Shown one piece after another: positions 25,595 to 34,974 of a DNA stretch of 34,974 nucleotides. Location of the stretch: NCBI GenBank assembly GCA_030621915.1, contig JAUXGV010000005.1:1-34974 (forward strand), given 5' to 3'. Each line of letters begins with the position of its first letter. Position 1 is the first letter of the stretch. Source of the stretch: Flavobacteriaceae bacterium (GTDB lineage: Bacteria; Bacteroidota; Bacteroidia; Flavobacteriales; Flavobacteriaceae). Position numbers and translations under genes: made by a program. The notes beneath the pieces are model-generated. The model did no database searches. It had not been told where the DNA came from and saw only the letters and a list, made by a program, of their open reading frames with translations.

Positions 25595-26578
25595 TTGATT
25601 CCTGTTAAATTAAAACCATTTAAAATTATCTTTTTTTTATTTTTAATATCAATTACACATACAAGCTGTGACAAAGATGCTATCAATAAAGTTGACATTA
25701 GTGATATTGAAGTTACAACTGATGTAGAACGATTTGACGAATTATTTTATACAACAGATCCTGAGAATCTTAGTAATCTAAAACAAAAGTTTCCTTATTT
25801 ATTTCCAAAATCAAATCCGGATAGTGTATGGATAAATAAAATGCAGAACAAAGATGAGCAAGCCCTTTTTGAAGAATCACAAAAATTGTATGCAGATTTT
25901 ACCGATGAATCACAAAAAATAAATTCTTTATTTAAGCATATAAAATATTACTATCCTAATTTCAATGAACCAAAAGTCATAACAATTTTAACCAATGTTG
26001 ATTATAATAGCAATGTGATATTAGCTGATAGTTTGTTGTTTGTTTCTTTGGATATTTTTTTAGGAAAGGATAATCAAGTTTATAGTGAGTTTCCAAACTA
26101 TATCAAGCAAAACTATACAAAAGAACATCTTATTGTAGCGGTTGCAAATAAATTTAGTGAACAGTACATATCACCATTGGCATTTAAAAGTTTTGTTGCA
26201 AGAATGGTTCAGGCTGGAAAAAAAATGGCTCTAACTCAATCATTTTTGCCCAACATTGAAAGAGTTGAAATCATAGGCTATACGGATGATCAATATGGTT
26301 GGGCAGAAAATAGTGAAATTGAAATTTGGAAATATTTTATGCAGAATGAGATGTTGTACGATACAAATCCACAGTTATCATCCCGTTTTATTGAAGAAGC
26401 GCCATTTTCAAAATTTTTTTTAGAGGTTGATAAAGATTCACCGGGTAGAATCGGAACTTGGTTTGGCTGGCAGATTGTTGATTCCTATCTAAAAAACAAT
26501 GATACATCAATTCAAAAAGTTATGTTAATGGACAATGAAGAAATTTTCAAAAAATCAAAATACAAACCAAAGAAGTAA
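25595..26578 (+). CDS. gldB: Gliding motility lipoprotein GldB
   Basis: Lipoprotein signal (FLFLISITHTSC), VTTDVERFDELFYT, GRIGTWFGWQIVDSYLKNN, located between nadE and gldC. Start is non-ATG (TTG in the track). Confidence 0.88.
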   Translation: MIPVKLKPFKIIFFLFLISITHTSCDKDAINKVDISDIEVTTDVERFDELFYTTDPENLSNLKQKFPYLFPKSNPDSVWINKMQNKDEQALFEESQKLYADFTDESQKINSLFKHIKYYYPNFNEPKVITILTNVDYNSNVILADSLLFVSLDIFLGKDNQVYSEFPNYIKQNYTKEHLIVAVANKFSEQYISPLAFKSFVARMVQAGKKMALTQSFLPNIERVEIIGYTDDQYGWAENSEIEIWKYFMQNEMLYDTNPQLSSRFIEEAPFSKFFLEVDKDSPGRIGTWFGWQIVDSYLKNNDTSIQKVMLMDNEEIFKKSKYKPKK

Positions 26579-26689
26579 TGATTTTATTTTTCCTGGATTA
26601 ACAGGATAATTAATCTACATTGAATAATTATTAACAAGATTCCTGTTCCCGATAGTGATTGGTACGGAGGAATGATAGAAAATAATAGA

Positions 26690-27025
26690 ATGGCAATAAA
26701 ACACAGTTCAGAAATAAAAATAAAGGTAGCTTTAGATGAAAATAAAATTCCTGAAAAATTAACTTGGTCTGCAGATGATGGGAATATCAAGAACAAACCA
26801 TCTAAAGCAATGTTACTTTCGGTATGGGATCAGAAAAGTAAAGATACGTATAAAATCAATTTATGGACTAAGGATATGCCTGTTGATGAAATGAAACAGT
26901 TTTTTCATCAAACTTTAATTTCAATGGCAGATTCCTTTGAAATGGCTACAAATGATGAGAAGATGAGCGCAACTATGCGTGATTTTTGTGATTATTTTGC
27001 TGAAAAACTGGAATTGAAGAAATAG
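26690..27025 (+). CDS. gldC: Gliding motility protein GldC
   Basis: MAIKHSSEIKIKVALDENKIPEKLTWSADDG...KAMLLSVWDQKSKDTYKINLWTKDMPVDEMKQFFHQTL; directly downstream of gldB. Start placed at internal ATG 26690. Confidence 0.93.
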   Translation: MAIKHSSEIKIKVALDENKIPEKLTWSADDGNIKNKPSKAMLLSVWDQKSKDTYKINLWTKDMPVDEMKQFFHQTLISMADSFEMATNDEKMSATMRDFCDYFAEKLELKK

Positions 27026-27067
27026 TATTTATTTGTTATTCACTTATCAATACTTAAAATTCTTTTT

Positions 27068-29872
27068 ATGAAAACCATTGCTCAAATATTATTTCTATTG
27101 ATTATGACCTCTTGTAGTCTTGAAAAGGATGCAAAAGAAGAATCTGTGTGGATAATTTCTGCGCCTAGTGGAGATGAATTAACAAAAATTGATAAGAAAG
27201 GAAAAACTGTTATACCAAATGGGAGATATATATCACCGGCCGGAAAAAGTATTTTAACCGCACCACATCCGTATGGGCTAACCCTGAGCCCAAATGGAAA
27301 TATTGCTGTTACATCAAATTCAGGAACCAATCCTTTGTCAATTACTATTGTTAGAAATATTTTATCTGAAATTCCGGAAGTGCAGCAAGTTCCTCCTGGC
27401 CCATCAACTGATGATGGTGTTTTAGCTTCCGTATTTATGGGATTGGCTATCTCTCCTGATAATCAGACTATTTATGTAGCCGGCGGACAAGAGAATAAAA
27501 TCTATTTATTTGACGTATCCAGCGGTGATCAAAAAGGATTTATTGATTGTTCTGATCAATCTGAGTTCGTGGATTACTCTCACGGCTATATTGGAGATTT
27601 GGAATTGTCAAAAGATGGTGAAACAATTTATGCAGTGGATCAAATTGGATTTAGAATGGTTATAATTGATACGGAGACTGGGACAGTAAAACACTCAGTT
27701 CCAGTAGGAAGATATCCTTTTGGAATATGCATATCTCCTGATGAAAAAAAAGTATATATAGCCAATGTGGGTATGTTCGAATATTCCTTTATCAAGGAAA
27801 GCAAAGAAAAAAATGCCAAGATAAAAACAGTTGATTATCCTGTTTATGCTTATGGCTCAGAGGAAATGAAAGAAGGAATTGAAAATGATACCATTTCAAT
27901 TGCCGGTTTAGGTGATGTAAATGCGATTGAGGCCTTTTCTGTATTTACGGTAAATATTGACGATCCTTCAAATCCGAAAGTTGTGTCTAAAATCAAAACC
28001 GGACATTTGGTAGGTGCTTTGGTTGAAGGAATTCCAGCTGTTGGCGGATCAAGTCCAAATTCAATTGTAGCAACAAATGAATTTGTTTATGTGAGTAATG
28101 GGACCAATGATAATATTTCAGTTATCTCAGTTGAAAAAGACACGATTGTAAAGACCATATATGTAAAACCAGATAAAAGAATAAAACAATTTAGAGGGGT
28201 AATTCCTTTTGGTTTGGCATTGAGTCCTGATCAAAAAAGATTATATGTTGCAGAATCAGGAATCAATGCCATAGGGATAATCAATACTTCAGATTCCAAG
28301 GTCATTGGGCATATCCCTACAGGATGGTTTCCTTCTAAGATTGAGGTAAGTAAAGATGGAAAAAAATTGATCGTTACAAATGCTAAAGGATATGGAAGTG
28401 GTCCAAACGGAGGAGCTGATTTTGAAAGGGGACCGGAAGGTAGTTATATTGGTTCTTTAATGAAAGGAACCATTCAGATAGTTGATATTCCAACAGACGA
28501 GGAATTGAAGAATATGACACAAGAAGTTATTTCTAATAATTTTAAGTTTACTAAAAGTTCAGACACCATATTTAATAAACGTAAAAATAATCCGATTCCA
28601 TTGTACCCAGGCGAGAAAGAAAGTCCTATCAAACATATAGTATTCATATCCAAAGAAAATCGAACATATGATGAAGTATTTGGTCAGATTCAAAAGGGAA
28701 ATGGTGACCCCACACTGGCAAGATATGGCCGGAATGCTACATTTACAAATGGAGAAAAGACGGATACCATATCCAATGTAACGGTAATGACAAATCATTT
28801 GTCATTGGCCAAATATTTTGCGATTGCTGATAATTTTTATGTGGATGCTGATGTGTCTGCCGATGGCCATCGATGGTTGGTGAATACCTACCCAAATGAA
28901 TGGTGTGAAACATCAACAGCTGCTAGTTATGGAGGTAATCGAAGTTTTAAGGAAGATTCAAAAGCTCCGGGAGTTTTTGCCATGAATGGTGCCGCAGGAG
29001 CAATTTATCCTGAAGATTATAATGAAGCAGGATCTATGTGGGATCATTTGGAACGAAATAATATTGATTTCTATAATTTTGGTTTTAGTGTAATGTTCGA
29101 ACCAGCTCTCTACAAGTCTGAATACAAATATTCAGGGATTCACCAATATGTGAATTACCCAATGCCACAACCACTTTTTGAGCGAACTTCAAAAACGTTT
29201 CCTACCTATAATATGGCAATTCCTGATCAATTTAGAATAGATCAATTCATCAAAGAATTTGATGAAAAATGGATAGATGGTCAAGAAGAAATGCCCAAGT
29301 TTTTAACTGTAATTATTCCCAATGATCACGGGGCCAGGGATAGGCCTGACGCTGGATATCCTTTTAGGGAAAGTTATATGGCGGATAATGATTTGGCATT
29401 GGGACGGATTGTTGAATATTTATCAAGTACACCTTATTGGGAAAATATGTTAATTGTAGTAACCGAGGATGATGCTCAAAACGGAGTGGATCATGTTGAT
29501 GCCCATAGAAGTTTATTAATGATGATATCACCTTGGGTAAAAAAAGATTATGTCAGTCACGGTCATTATAGTTTTGGAAGTATATTTAAATCCTTCTGGA
29601 ATATATTGGAAATGCCCTATTTGAATCAATATGATGCAGGGGCAACTGATTTAAGTGACTTTTTTGTTGAAAGTCCAAATTTAACACCATATCACGCCGT
29701 TGATATTGATTATGATATTTTCGATCCTCAAAAGGCCTTGGATCCATATGATGAAAAATTTGATTGGAAAGCTGTTGAGGAATCTCCTCAAATTGATAAT
29801 GTAGAAGATATGTTTAAAGAAAGTAAGGAACAGGATGAGTTTCGCTTGAAAAATAGAGAGAAAGAAAAATAA
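27068..29872 (+). CDS. Lipoprotein with YVTN-type beta-propeller fused to a phosphoesterase (PF04185-like) domain
   Basis: Lipobox LLIMTSCSLEKD; repeated YVTN-like blades (GLAISPDNQTIYVAGGQENKIYLFDV, GICISPDEKKVYIANVG, GLALSPDQKRLYVAESG); C-terminal HIVFISKENRTYDEVFG and IPNDHGARDRPD. Confidence 0.88.
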   Translation: MKTIAQILFLLIMTSCSLEKDAKEESVWIISAPSGDELTKIDKKGKTVIPNGRYISPAGKSILTAPHPYGLTLSPNGNIAVTSNSGTNPLSITIVRNILSEIPEVQQVPPGPSTDDGVLASVFMGLAISPDNQTIYVAGGQENKIYLFDVSSGDQKGFIDCSDQSEFVDYSHGYIGDLELSKDGETIYAVDQIGFRMVIIDTETGTVKHSVPVGRYPFGICISPDEKKVYIANVGMFEYSFIKESKEKNAKIKTVDYPVYAYGSEEMKEGIENDTISIAGLGDVNAIEAFSVFTVNIDDPSNPKVVSKIKTGHLVGALVEGIPAVGGSSPNSIVATNEFVYVSNGTNDNISVISVEKDTIVKTIYVKPDKRIKQFRGVIPFGLALSPDQKRLYVAESGINAIGIINTSDSKVIGHIPTGWFPSKIEVSKDGKKLIVTNAKGYGSGPNGGADFERGPEGSYIGSLMKGTIQIVDIPTDEELKNMTQEVISNNFKFTKSSDTIFNKRKNNPIPLYPGEKESPIKHIVFISKENRTYDEVFGQIQKGNGDPTLARYGRNATFTNGEKTDTISNVTVMTNHLSLAKYFAIADNFYVDADVSADGHRWLVNTYPNEWCETSTAASYGGNRSFKEDSKAPGVFAMNGAAGAIYPEDYNEAGSMWDHLERNNIDFYNFGFSVMFEPALYKSEYKYSGIHQYVNYPMPQPLFERTSKTFPTYNMAIPDQFRIDQFIKEFDEKWIDGQEEMPKFLTVIIPNDHGARDRPDAGYPFRESYMADNDLALGRIVEYLSSTPYWENMLIVVTEDDAQNGVDHVDAHRSLLMMISPWVKKDYVSHGHYSFGSIFKSFWNILEMPYLNQYDAGATDLSDFFVESPNLTPYHAVDIDYDIFDPQKALDPYDEKFDWKAVEESPQIDNVEDMFKESKEQDEFRLKNREKEK

Positions 29873-29920
29873 TTCTATTTAATCAATTGGTTTAGAACAA
29901 TAATTTGAATTGTTATTAAT

Positions 29921-31051
29921 TTACTTTTTAAAATTTAAAATTTTGTGGATGATAGATTTATAATCTGATTCGTTATTTACAAAATCCAGATCTGAAACAT
30001 CTATGATTAAGGTATTCAAACTTTCTCTGGTTTTAATAAAATTTATATAGCCCTGATGGATTTGATTTAAATATTTGGGTTGAATATTTTGTTCATATTC
30101 TCTTCCGCGTTTTTTAATATTTTCTAATAACCTTTCTGTATTTTGATATAGGTAAACATAGATATCCGGTTTGGAAATTTCTTTGTAAATAATATCAAAC
30201 ATTTTCCTGTACAAATTAAATTCTTCCTTAGCCAAAGTAACTTGTGCAAAAATGAGTGATTTGAAAATGAAATAATCCGAGACAATAAAATTTTTAAATA
30301 AATCAAATTGTGCCAAACCATCTGATAATTGGTTGTAACGATCAGCCAAAAAACTCATCTCTAAAGTAAAAGCATAACGATCTTTATCCTCATAAAATTT
30401 TGGTAAAAATGGATTGTCAGCAAATCGTTCTAAAACCAACCTTGCATTGAAATCATCGCCAATTTTATTAGCAAGTGAAGTTTTGCCTGAACCTATATTG
30501 CCCTCAATAGCTATATAATTAAATTTTTCAACCAAAGAAATTGGTCGAACTAGTTTTAATTCAATAAGGTTAATTTCTGTTTCATCTTTGCAATTATTTA
30601 AACAATATGTTATTGTTTTTTTTGCAATAGGATGGATGATATTTGGAGCTATTTCGGATAGTGGAACCAAAACAAACTTTCTTTCCAGCATTCTAGGATG
30701 GGGAACTTTTAAATGATTATAAAAAATAATTTCATTGTCAAAAAGCAAAATATCAATATCAATATTTCGGTCGGAATAAGTTGAAGAACCCTTCCTTTCT
30801 CTTCCCAATTCATTTTCAATATGGAGTATTGTTTCAATTAATTTTTCAGGATTTAAACTGGTTGAAACTTCAATGCAAATATTATAAAAACAACTACTTT
30901 CAAAACCCCAGGATTTGGTTTCGTAAATAGAAGATGTTTTTTTCAAATGCCCAATCTGATCTCCAATATAATTGAGAGCCAATTGCAAATTTTTGAACTT
31001 GTCACCCGTGTTACTTCCAAGGGATAAATATGTTGTCCGAACGATTTTCAT
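29921..31051 (-). CDS. folK: Fused HPPK (FolK) and deoxynucleoside kinase
   Basis: N-terminal YLSLGSNTGDKFKNL, DRNIDIDILLFD, VPHPRMLERKFVLVPL (HPPK); C-terminal YIAIEGNIGSGKTSLANKI and LERFADNPFLPKFYED (dNK). Confidence 0.93.
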   Translation of the reverse strand: MKIVRTTYLSLGSNTGDKFKNLQLALNYIGDQIGHLKKTSSIYETKSWGFESSCFYNICIEVSTSLNPEKLIETILHIENELGRERKGSSTYSDRNIDIDILLFDNEIIFYNHLKVPHPRMLERKFVLVPLSEIAPNIIHPIAKKTITYCLNNCKDETEINLIELKLVRPISLVEKFNYIAIEGNIGSGKTSLANKIGDDFNARLVLERFADNPFLPKFYEDKDRYAFTLEMSFLADRYNQLSDGLAQFDLFKNFIVSDYFIFKSLIFAQVTLAKEEFNLYRKMFDIIYKEISKPDIYVYLYQNTERLLENIKKRGREYEQNIQPKYLNQIHQGYINFIKTRESLNTLIIDVSDLDFVNNESDYKSIIHKILNFKK

Positions 31052-31165
31052 CTTAATAAATGCAAAGAAAATAAAACAAATGGATAAAAGTTTATATTTG
31101 CATTCATATTTTTAGTTATTGTAACATTCAGGTGCAATTTTCGTCAAATTAGAAAACAGATTTAA

Positions 31166-32932
31166 ATGACATTTTTAAGAGAATTATTGGCAGTTATTTT
31201 AGGAGTATTCATCTCATGCTTTATTATGTTTATGGTATTGATGGCAGTTGGAACTGCGATTCGATCTTCCTTTGGAGAAGTAACAGATATAAAAGTAAAA
31301 AGCAATTCTGTATTAACCTTGAAATTTGAGGAACCCATAAAAGATTATGCCCCGAGAAGTTCAGATCCTTTTAACGAATTGCTAGGCTTGAGAAATAAAA
31401 GAATGGGCCTGAATAGCGTCATCAATGCCATTGAAAATGCTAAATATGATGATAATATTATTGGAATCAGTATTGAAGCCATGCAATTAAAAGCAGGCAT
31501 AGCTCAAACACAATCTATTCGAGACAAGCTGTATGAATTTAAGGAGTCAGGGAAGTTTATTACAGCCTATTCAGACTATTATGATCAAAAAAATTATTAT
31601 TTGAGTTCAGTGGCAGATTCTATTTACGTAAACTCGGTTGGTGGTATTGATTTTAAGGGATTAGGTGGGTCAATGTTGTATTTTAAGGATTTTCAAGATA
31701 AGTATGGTGTAAAAATGGAGGTGATACGTCATGGAAAATATAAAAGTGCGGTTGAGCCATTTTTGAGCAATGAAATGAGTGATGCGAATAGAGAGCAAAC
31801 ACAAGCTTTTTTAAATTCGATTTGGGGTGAAATAGTTGATGATGTTGCCGAAAGCAGGAATAAAACTAATGAAGAAATTAATTATTTAGCTGATGAACTA
31901 TTAGTGAGAAATCCGGACTTGGCCAGAGAAAACAATATGATTACGAGTCAATTATTTCGAGATGAATATGAAGATATACTTAAAGATTTGGCAGGAATTT
32001 ACAAGAAAGATGATTTGAATAAGTTAAAATTAGCAGATTATATAAGCTCAGGTAAGGGTAGGATTAGCTCAACAGCGCAAGATAGAATTGCTGTTATTTA
32101 TGCTCAAGGTGAAATTAGGTTTGGAACAGGTGATGAAAATGTTATTGGTCAGGAAATGATTATAAAGGCTCTGAAAAAAGCAAGAAAATCAAAACAAATA
32201 AAGGCAATTGTTTTTAGAGTCAATTCTCCGGGGGGAAGTGCCTTGGCGTCTGATTTAATTTGGAGAGAATTGGAAGTTACTAAAAAAGAAAAACCTTTGG
32301 TGGTTTCCATGGGAAATATGGCTGCTTCAGGAGGTTATTATATATCCTGTAATGCCGATAAAATTATAGCTGAACCCACTACCATCACGGGTAGTATAGG
32401 TGTTTTTGGAATGTTACCAAATATGAGTGGGCTCTCAGAAAAATTGGGCATTCATGTACAACAAATTGGAACTAATAAACAATCTGTTGGTTATAGTCCT
32501 TTTAAACCTATTTCAGAAGAATTTTATGATGTGACCAAAGAAGGGGTAGAAAGGGTTTATACAACTTTTGTAGAGCGGGTTGCTGAAGGAAGGAATATGA
32601 CTTTTGATGAAGTTGATAATATAGCACAAGGAAGAGTTTGGACAGGCAAGGAGGCGCTTGAAAAAGGATTGGTTGATGAATTAGGTGGCTTGGAGGATGC
32701 TATTTCTGTAGCCGCTGAATTGGCCGAAATAGATGCTTATAGAATTAGAAATTACCCTGATTATGAATCAGATTTTAAAGATTTATTCAAATCACCCTTT
32801 AGTAATACAACAAAAAATTTATTAAAAAAAGAATTAGGTTTTGAGAATTATAGAATATATGAAAGTCTAAAACAGATAACACAGTTTAAGGGAATTCAAG
32901 CCAGATTGCCATTTGTTATCGAAATAAATTAG
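31166..32932 (+). CDS. sppA: Signal peptide peptidase SppA, 67K type
   Basis: IAVIYAQGEI, VFRVNSPGGSALASDLIWRE, VSMGNMAASGGYYIS (Ser), GSIGVFGMLPN, and an N-terminal SppA domain with RHGKYKSAVEPF (Lys). Confidence 0.95.
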   Translation: MTFLRELLAVILGVFISCFIMFMVLMAVGTAIRSSFGEVTDIKVKSNSVLTLKFEEPIKDYAPRSSDPFNELLGLRNKRMGLNSVINAIENAKYDDNIIGISIEAMQLKAGIAQTQSIRDKLYEFKESGKFITAYSDYYDQKNYYLSSVADSIYVNSVGGIDFKGLGGSMLYFKDFQDKYGVKMEVIRHGKYKSAVEPFLSNEMSDANREQTQAFLNSIWGEIVDDVAESRNKTNEEINYLADELLVRNPDLARENNMITSQLFRDEYEDILKDLAGIYKKDDLNKLKLADYISSGKGRISSTAQDRIAVIYAQGEIRFGTGDENVIGQEMIIKALKKARKSKQIKAIVFRVNSPGGSALASDLIWRELEVTKKEKPLVVSMGNMAASGGYYISCNADKIIAEPTTITGSIGVFGMLPNMSGLSEKLGIHVQQIGTNKQSVGYSPFKPISEEFYDVTKEGVERVYTTFVERVAEGRNMTFDEVDNIAQGRVWTGKEALEKGLVDELGGLEDAISVAAELAEIDAYRIRNYPDYESDFKDLFKSPFSNTTKNLLKKELGFENYRIYESLKQITQFKGIQARLPFVIEIN

Positions 32933-32948
32933 GCATTAATATCCTCAT

Positions 32949-33491
32949 ATGAAATTTTTACTTCATGGTCAGGAAACAAAAAGACTTAAATTTAGAAAAA
33001 TAAATCCTTCTGATTTTAACATTTGGTTAAAGTTTTATGAAGATCCTAAAACTTCTTTATATTGGGTTTCAGAAGATCGATCACCTATAATAAAATGCGA
33101 AAATTGGTATAGTAAACAAAAATATCGCTATAACAATGATTATGGAGGAATGAATGTGTTGATTGAAAAGTCAAGTGGAGAAATAATTGGACATAGTGGA
33201 ATATTAGTTCAAATGGTTGATGGAAAAGAAGAACTCGAAATAGCATATTCTCTGTTGCCTGAATTTTGGAATCAGGGTTATGCTATAGAAGCGGCTGCAA
33301 AATGTAAAGATTTTGCCTTTGAAAATGATTTTTCTCAATCTCTAATTTCAATCATAAGTCTTTCAAATATTCCTTCTCAGAAAGTGGCTCTTAAAAATGG
33401 AATGAGGATTACACAAAGTACTTCTTATAATGGAAATAAAGTAAATATCTTTAGAATCAATAAAACAGATTGGGAAAATTATATTGATTAA
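32949..33491 (+). CDS. GNAT family N-acetyltransferase
   Basis: TKRLKFRKINPSDFNIWLKFYEDP, ELEIAYSLLPEFWNQGYAIEAAAKCKDFAFEN, and SLSNIPSQKVALKNGM. Confidence 0.9.
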   Translation: MKFLLHGQETKRLKFRKINPSDFNIWLKFYEDPKTSLYWVSEDRSPIIKCENWYSKQKYRYNNDYGGMNVLIEKSSGEIIGHSGILVQMVDGKEELEIAYSLLPEFWNQGYAIEAAAKCKDFAFENDFSQSLISIISLSNIPSQKVALKNGMRITQSTSYNGNKVNIFRINKTDWENYID

Positions 33492-33531
33492 AATTAAATC
33501 AATTATCTACTCATTTTATTACAATGTTCAT

Positions 33532-34020
33532 TTAGCGGTTCATGTTTCTAAATTTAACAAAGCTATAGTCATACTTATTTTTTTCATCCGATTCAAAATC
33601 TGTTCGAGAAATTTCTTTCCAATTTGATGCGTCAAATTCAGGAAAAAAGGCATCCGCATCAAATTCATGATGAACAAATGTTAAATCCAATTCATCTGCA
33701 ATATTCATGGCTTGCCTATAAATTTCAGCTCCACCAAGTATATATGGATTGTCATCAGTTTTGGCTTTTTCCAAGGCCTCATTTAAAGAATTTACCACGA
33801 TACAATTCTCAGCCTTAAAACTTTTATTTCTTGTAATAATTATGGTAGTTCTATTGGGTAAAGGATTACCTAATGATTCGTAAGTTTTTCTTCCCATTAT
33901 AATATGATGACCATAAGTAACTTCTTTGAATCGTTTCAAATCAGCGGGTAAGTGCCATATCAATTTGTTGTTTTTGCCAAGTGCATTATTCTTGGCAATC
34001 GCTGCAATAATTGTAATCAT
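33532..34020 (-). CDS. folA: Dihydrofolate reductase
   Basis: MITIIAAIAKNNALGKNNKLIWHLPADLKRFKEVTYGHHIIMGRKTYESLG; YILGGAEIYRQAM. Start placed at 34020, not the extended track start. Confidence 0.95.
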   Translation of the reverse strand: MITIIAAIAKNNALGKNNKLIWHLPADLKRFKEVTYGHHIIMGRKTYESLGNPLPNRTTIIITRNKSFKAENCIVVNSLNEALEKAKTDDNPYILGGAEIYRQAMNIADELDLTFVHHEFDADAFFPEFDASNWKEISRTDFESDEKNKYDYSFVKFRNMNR

Positions 34021-34030
34021 GAATTGGAAT

Positions 34031-34399
34031 TCAAGAATTAATTTCTTTTTCAGAACTATCGCGAGTAAAAGCACCATCTTTTTCAAGTGACTTTTCTAGT
34101 TCTTCAACTTTGTTTTGATGTTTTCGGATTAGCTTTTCTGTTTCCAAACGAACCCATTCTTTTCCAAAAAATCGATTCATAAAAAAAACATTGATAAAAT
34201 GAACGATCAAGATAAATATCCAAATAAAAATAATCCATACAAACCAATCGTATTCTGGTTTGAATTCGATAACCTTATTTAAAATTACAAAGAATAAGGA
34301 ACCAACCAAAAACAATATAAAATGAAAATATAATCGTTTTTTTTGCTTGATTCGTTTTCTTGCCTTTTCGTGTAGCGCGTATGTATCGTTTTCTTTCAA
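34031..34399 (-). CDS. 2TM domain-containing protein
   Basis: Charged N-terminus with two TM helices (LYFHFILFLVGSLFFVILN, WFVWIIFIWIFILIVHFINVF) and FFGKEWVRLETEKLI, as in flavobacterial 2TM proteins. Confidence 0.8.
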   Translation of the reverse strand: MKENDTYALHEKARKRIKQKKRLYFHFILFLVGSLFFVILNKVIEFKPEYDWFVWIIFIWIFILIVHFINVFFMNRFFGKEWVRLETEKLIRKHQNKVEELEKSLEKDGAFTRDSSEKEINS

Positions 34400-34414
34400 A
34401 TACTTAAATTTTAA

Positions 34415-34624
34415 TTACATATCTTTTACCCATTCCTTGATATATTCAGTAAAATCAGGAGTGTCTTTACCTTCATCTTCATGGGTCAAATCCAAATCTT
34501 TAATTTTCTTAGTGTAATATTTATCCGAAGCATCCAAAAAATCCTGGATATATTGTAATAAAACTTCATCTTCAATTCCATTGATCTTTTGTAAAATCTT
34601 ATTTTTTAACTCCTTTGAATTCAT
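34415..34624 (-). CDS. Hypothetical small acidic protein
   Basis: 69-aa ORF in tight series with the 2TM gene; helical N-terminus ELKNKILQKINGIEDEVLLQYIQDFLD. Confidence 0.6.
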   Translation of the reverse strand: MNSKELKNKILQKINGIEDEVLLQYIQDFLDASDKYYTKKIKDLDLTHEDEGKDTPDFTEYIKEWVKDM

Positions 34625-34736
34625 AATATATTATTTAGGATCAATATTTAAATCTGAACTAATTGGCCTTAATATAGAAGGCATTCACAAAATTATAATC
34701 TTTATATGAATAATCAAAGTAATTTATTAAATTCGA

Positions 34737-34974
34737 TTAATTTTTTTCTGTTTCAACAATAAAGCCTATAGGTAGTGTAAACCGAACTTTAACCTGTTTT
34801 CCTCTTTGAATTCCAGGAGCGGAATATTTTGGTATTGCTCTAATAAGTCTGGTAGCTTCTGTTACAAAAGGTTCATAATCGTTTCCCTTTGTTTTTATAT
34901 CAGTAATATGCCCTTTTAAATCAATGACAAAAGAGACATAAACATTATATTGACCCTCAGGTAAATTTGTTTTT
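34737..34974 (-). CDS. TonB C-terminal domain protein, N-terminus beyond the window
   Basis: Minus-strand translation open to the edge: ...EGQYNVYVSFVIDLKGHITDIKTKGNDYEPFVTEATRLIRAIPKYSAPGIQRGKQVKVRFTLPIGFIVETEKN*. Not in the ORF track. Confidence 0.85.
   Translation of the reverse strand, partial: KTNLPEGQYNVYVSFVIDLKGHITDIKTKGNDYEPFVTEATRLIRAIPKYSAPGIQRGKQVKVRFTLPIGFIVETEKN

Noticed and set aside
27082-28798. Minus-strand ORFs 27082-27330 and 28559-28798
   Set aside because: Antisense to the propeller-phosphoesterase gene; no independent support.
1-34974. CRISPR array, tRNA/rRNA genes, intact transposase or defence system
   Set aside because: Looked for regularly spaced direct repeats, tRNA-like cloverleafs, transposase motifs and defence domains in intergenic regions and ORFs; none was convincing, though this was by eye and not by covariance search.

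Overview
The window is a low-GC Bacteroidota chromosome segment, most likely Flavobacteriia, made mostly of housekeeping and conserved lineage genes. No CRISPR array, rRNA, tRNA, prophage, secretion locus or intact transposase gene was recognised. Main blocks: (1) an edge-truncated M49-type peptidase, SRPBCC/GyrI protein, tag, GreA-like protein, NifU-like protein and gamma carbonic anhydrase. (2) A minus-strand envelope cluster: CBS protein, nadK, DUF6089, uppS, bamA, ompH, ompH. (3) A plus-strand run: pdxJ, DinB remnant, alpha/beta hydrolase, holin-like membrane protein, tig, clpP, clpX, dnaG. (4) A polyprenyl-type glycosylation module: LPG-synthase-TM-like flippase, GT2, ArnT-like GT. (5) nadE, gldB, gldC, a beta-propeller/phosphoesterase lipoprotein, a folK-deoxynucleoside kinase fusion, sppA, GNAT, folA, a 2TM protein, a small ORF and an edge-truncated TonB C-terminal domain. 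No clearly new multi-gene system was found. The best unexplained structures are: a ~171-bp nested-palindrome MITE-like element between nifU-like and carbonic anhydrase genes; an in-phase 10-residue (30-bp) tandem repeat in the BamA N-terminal extension; a DnaG primase with no cysteine ligands in its zinc-binding-domain region; and a truncated, frame-disrupted DinB-family remnant abutting pdxJ.
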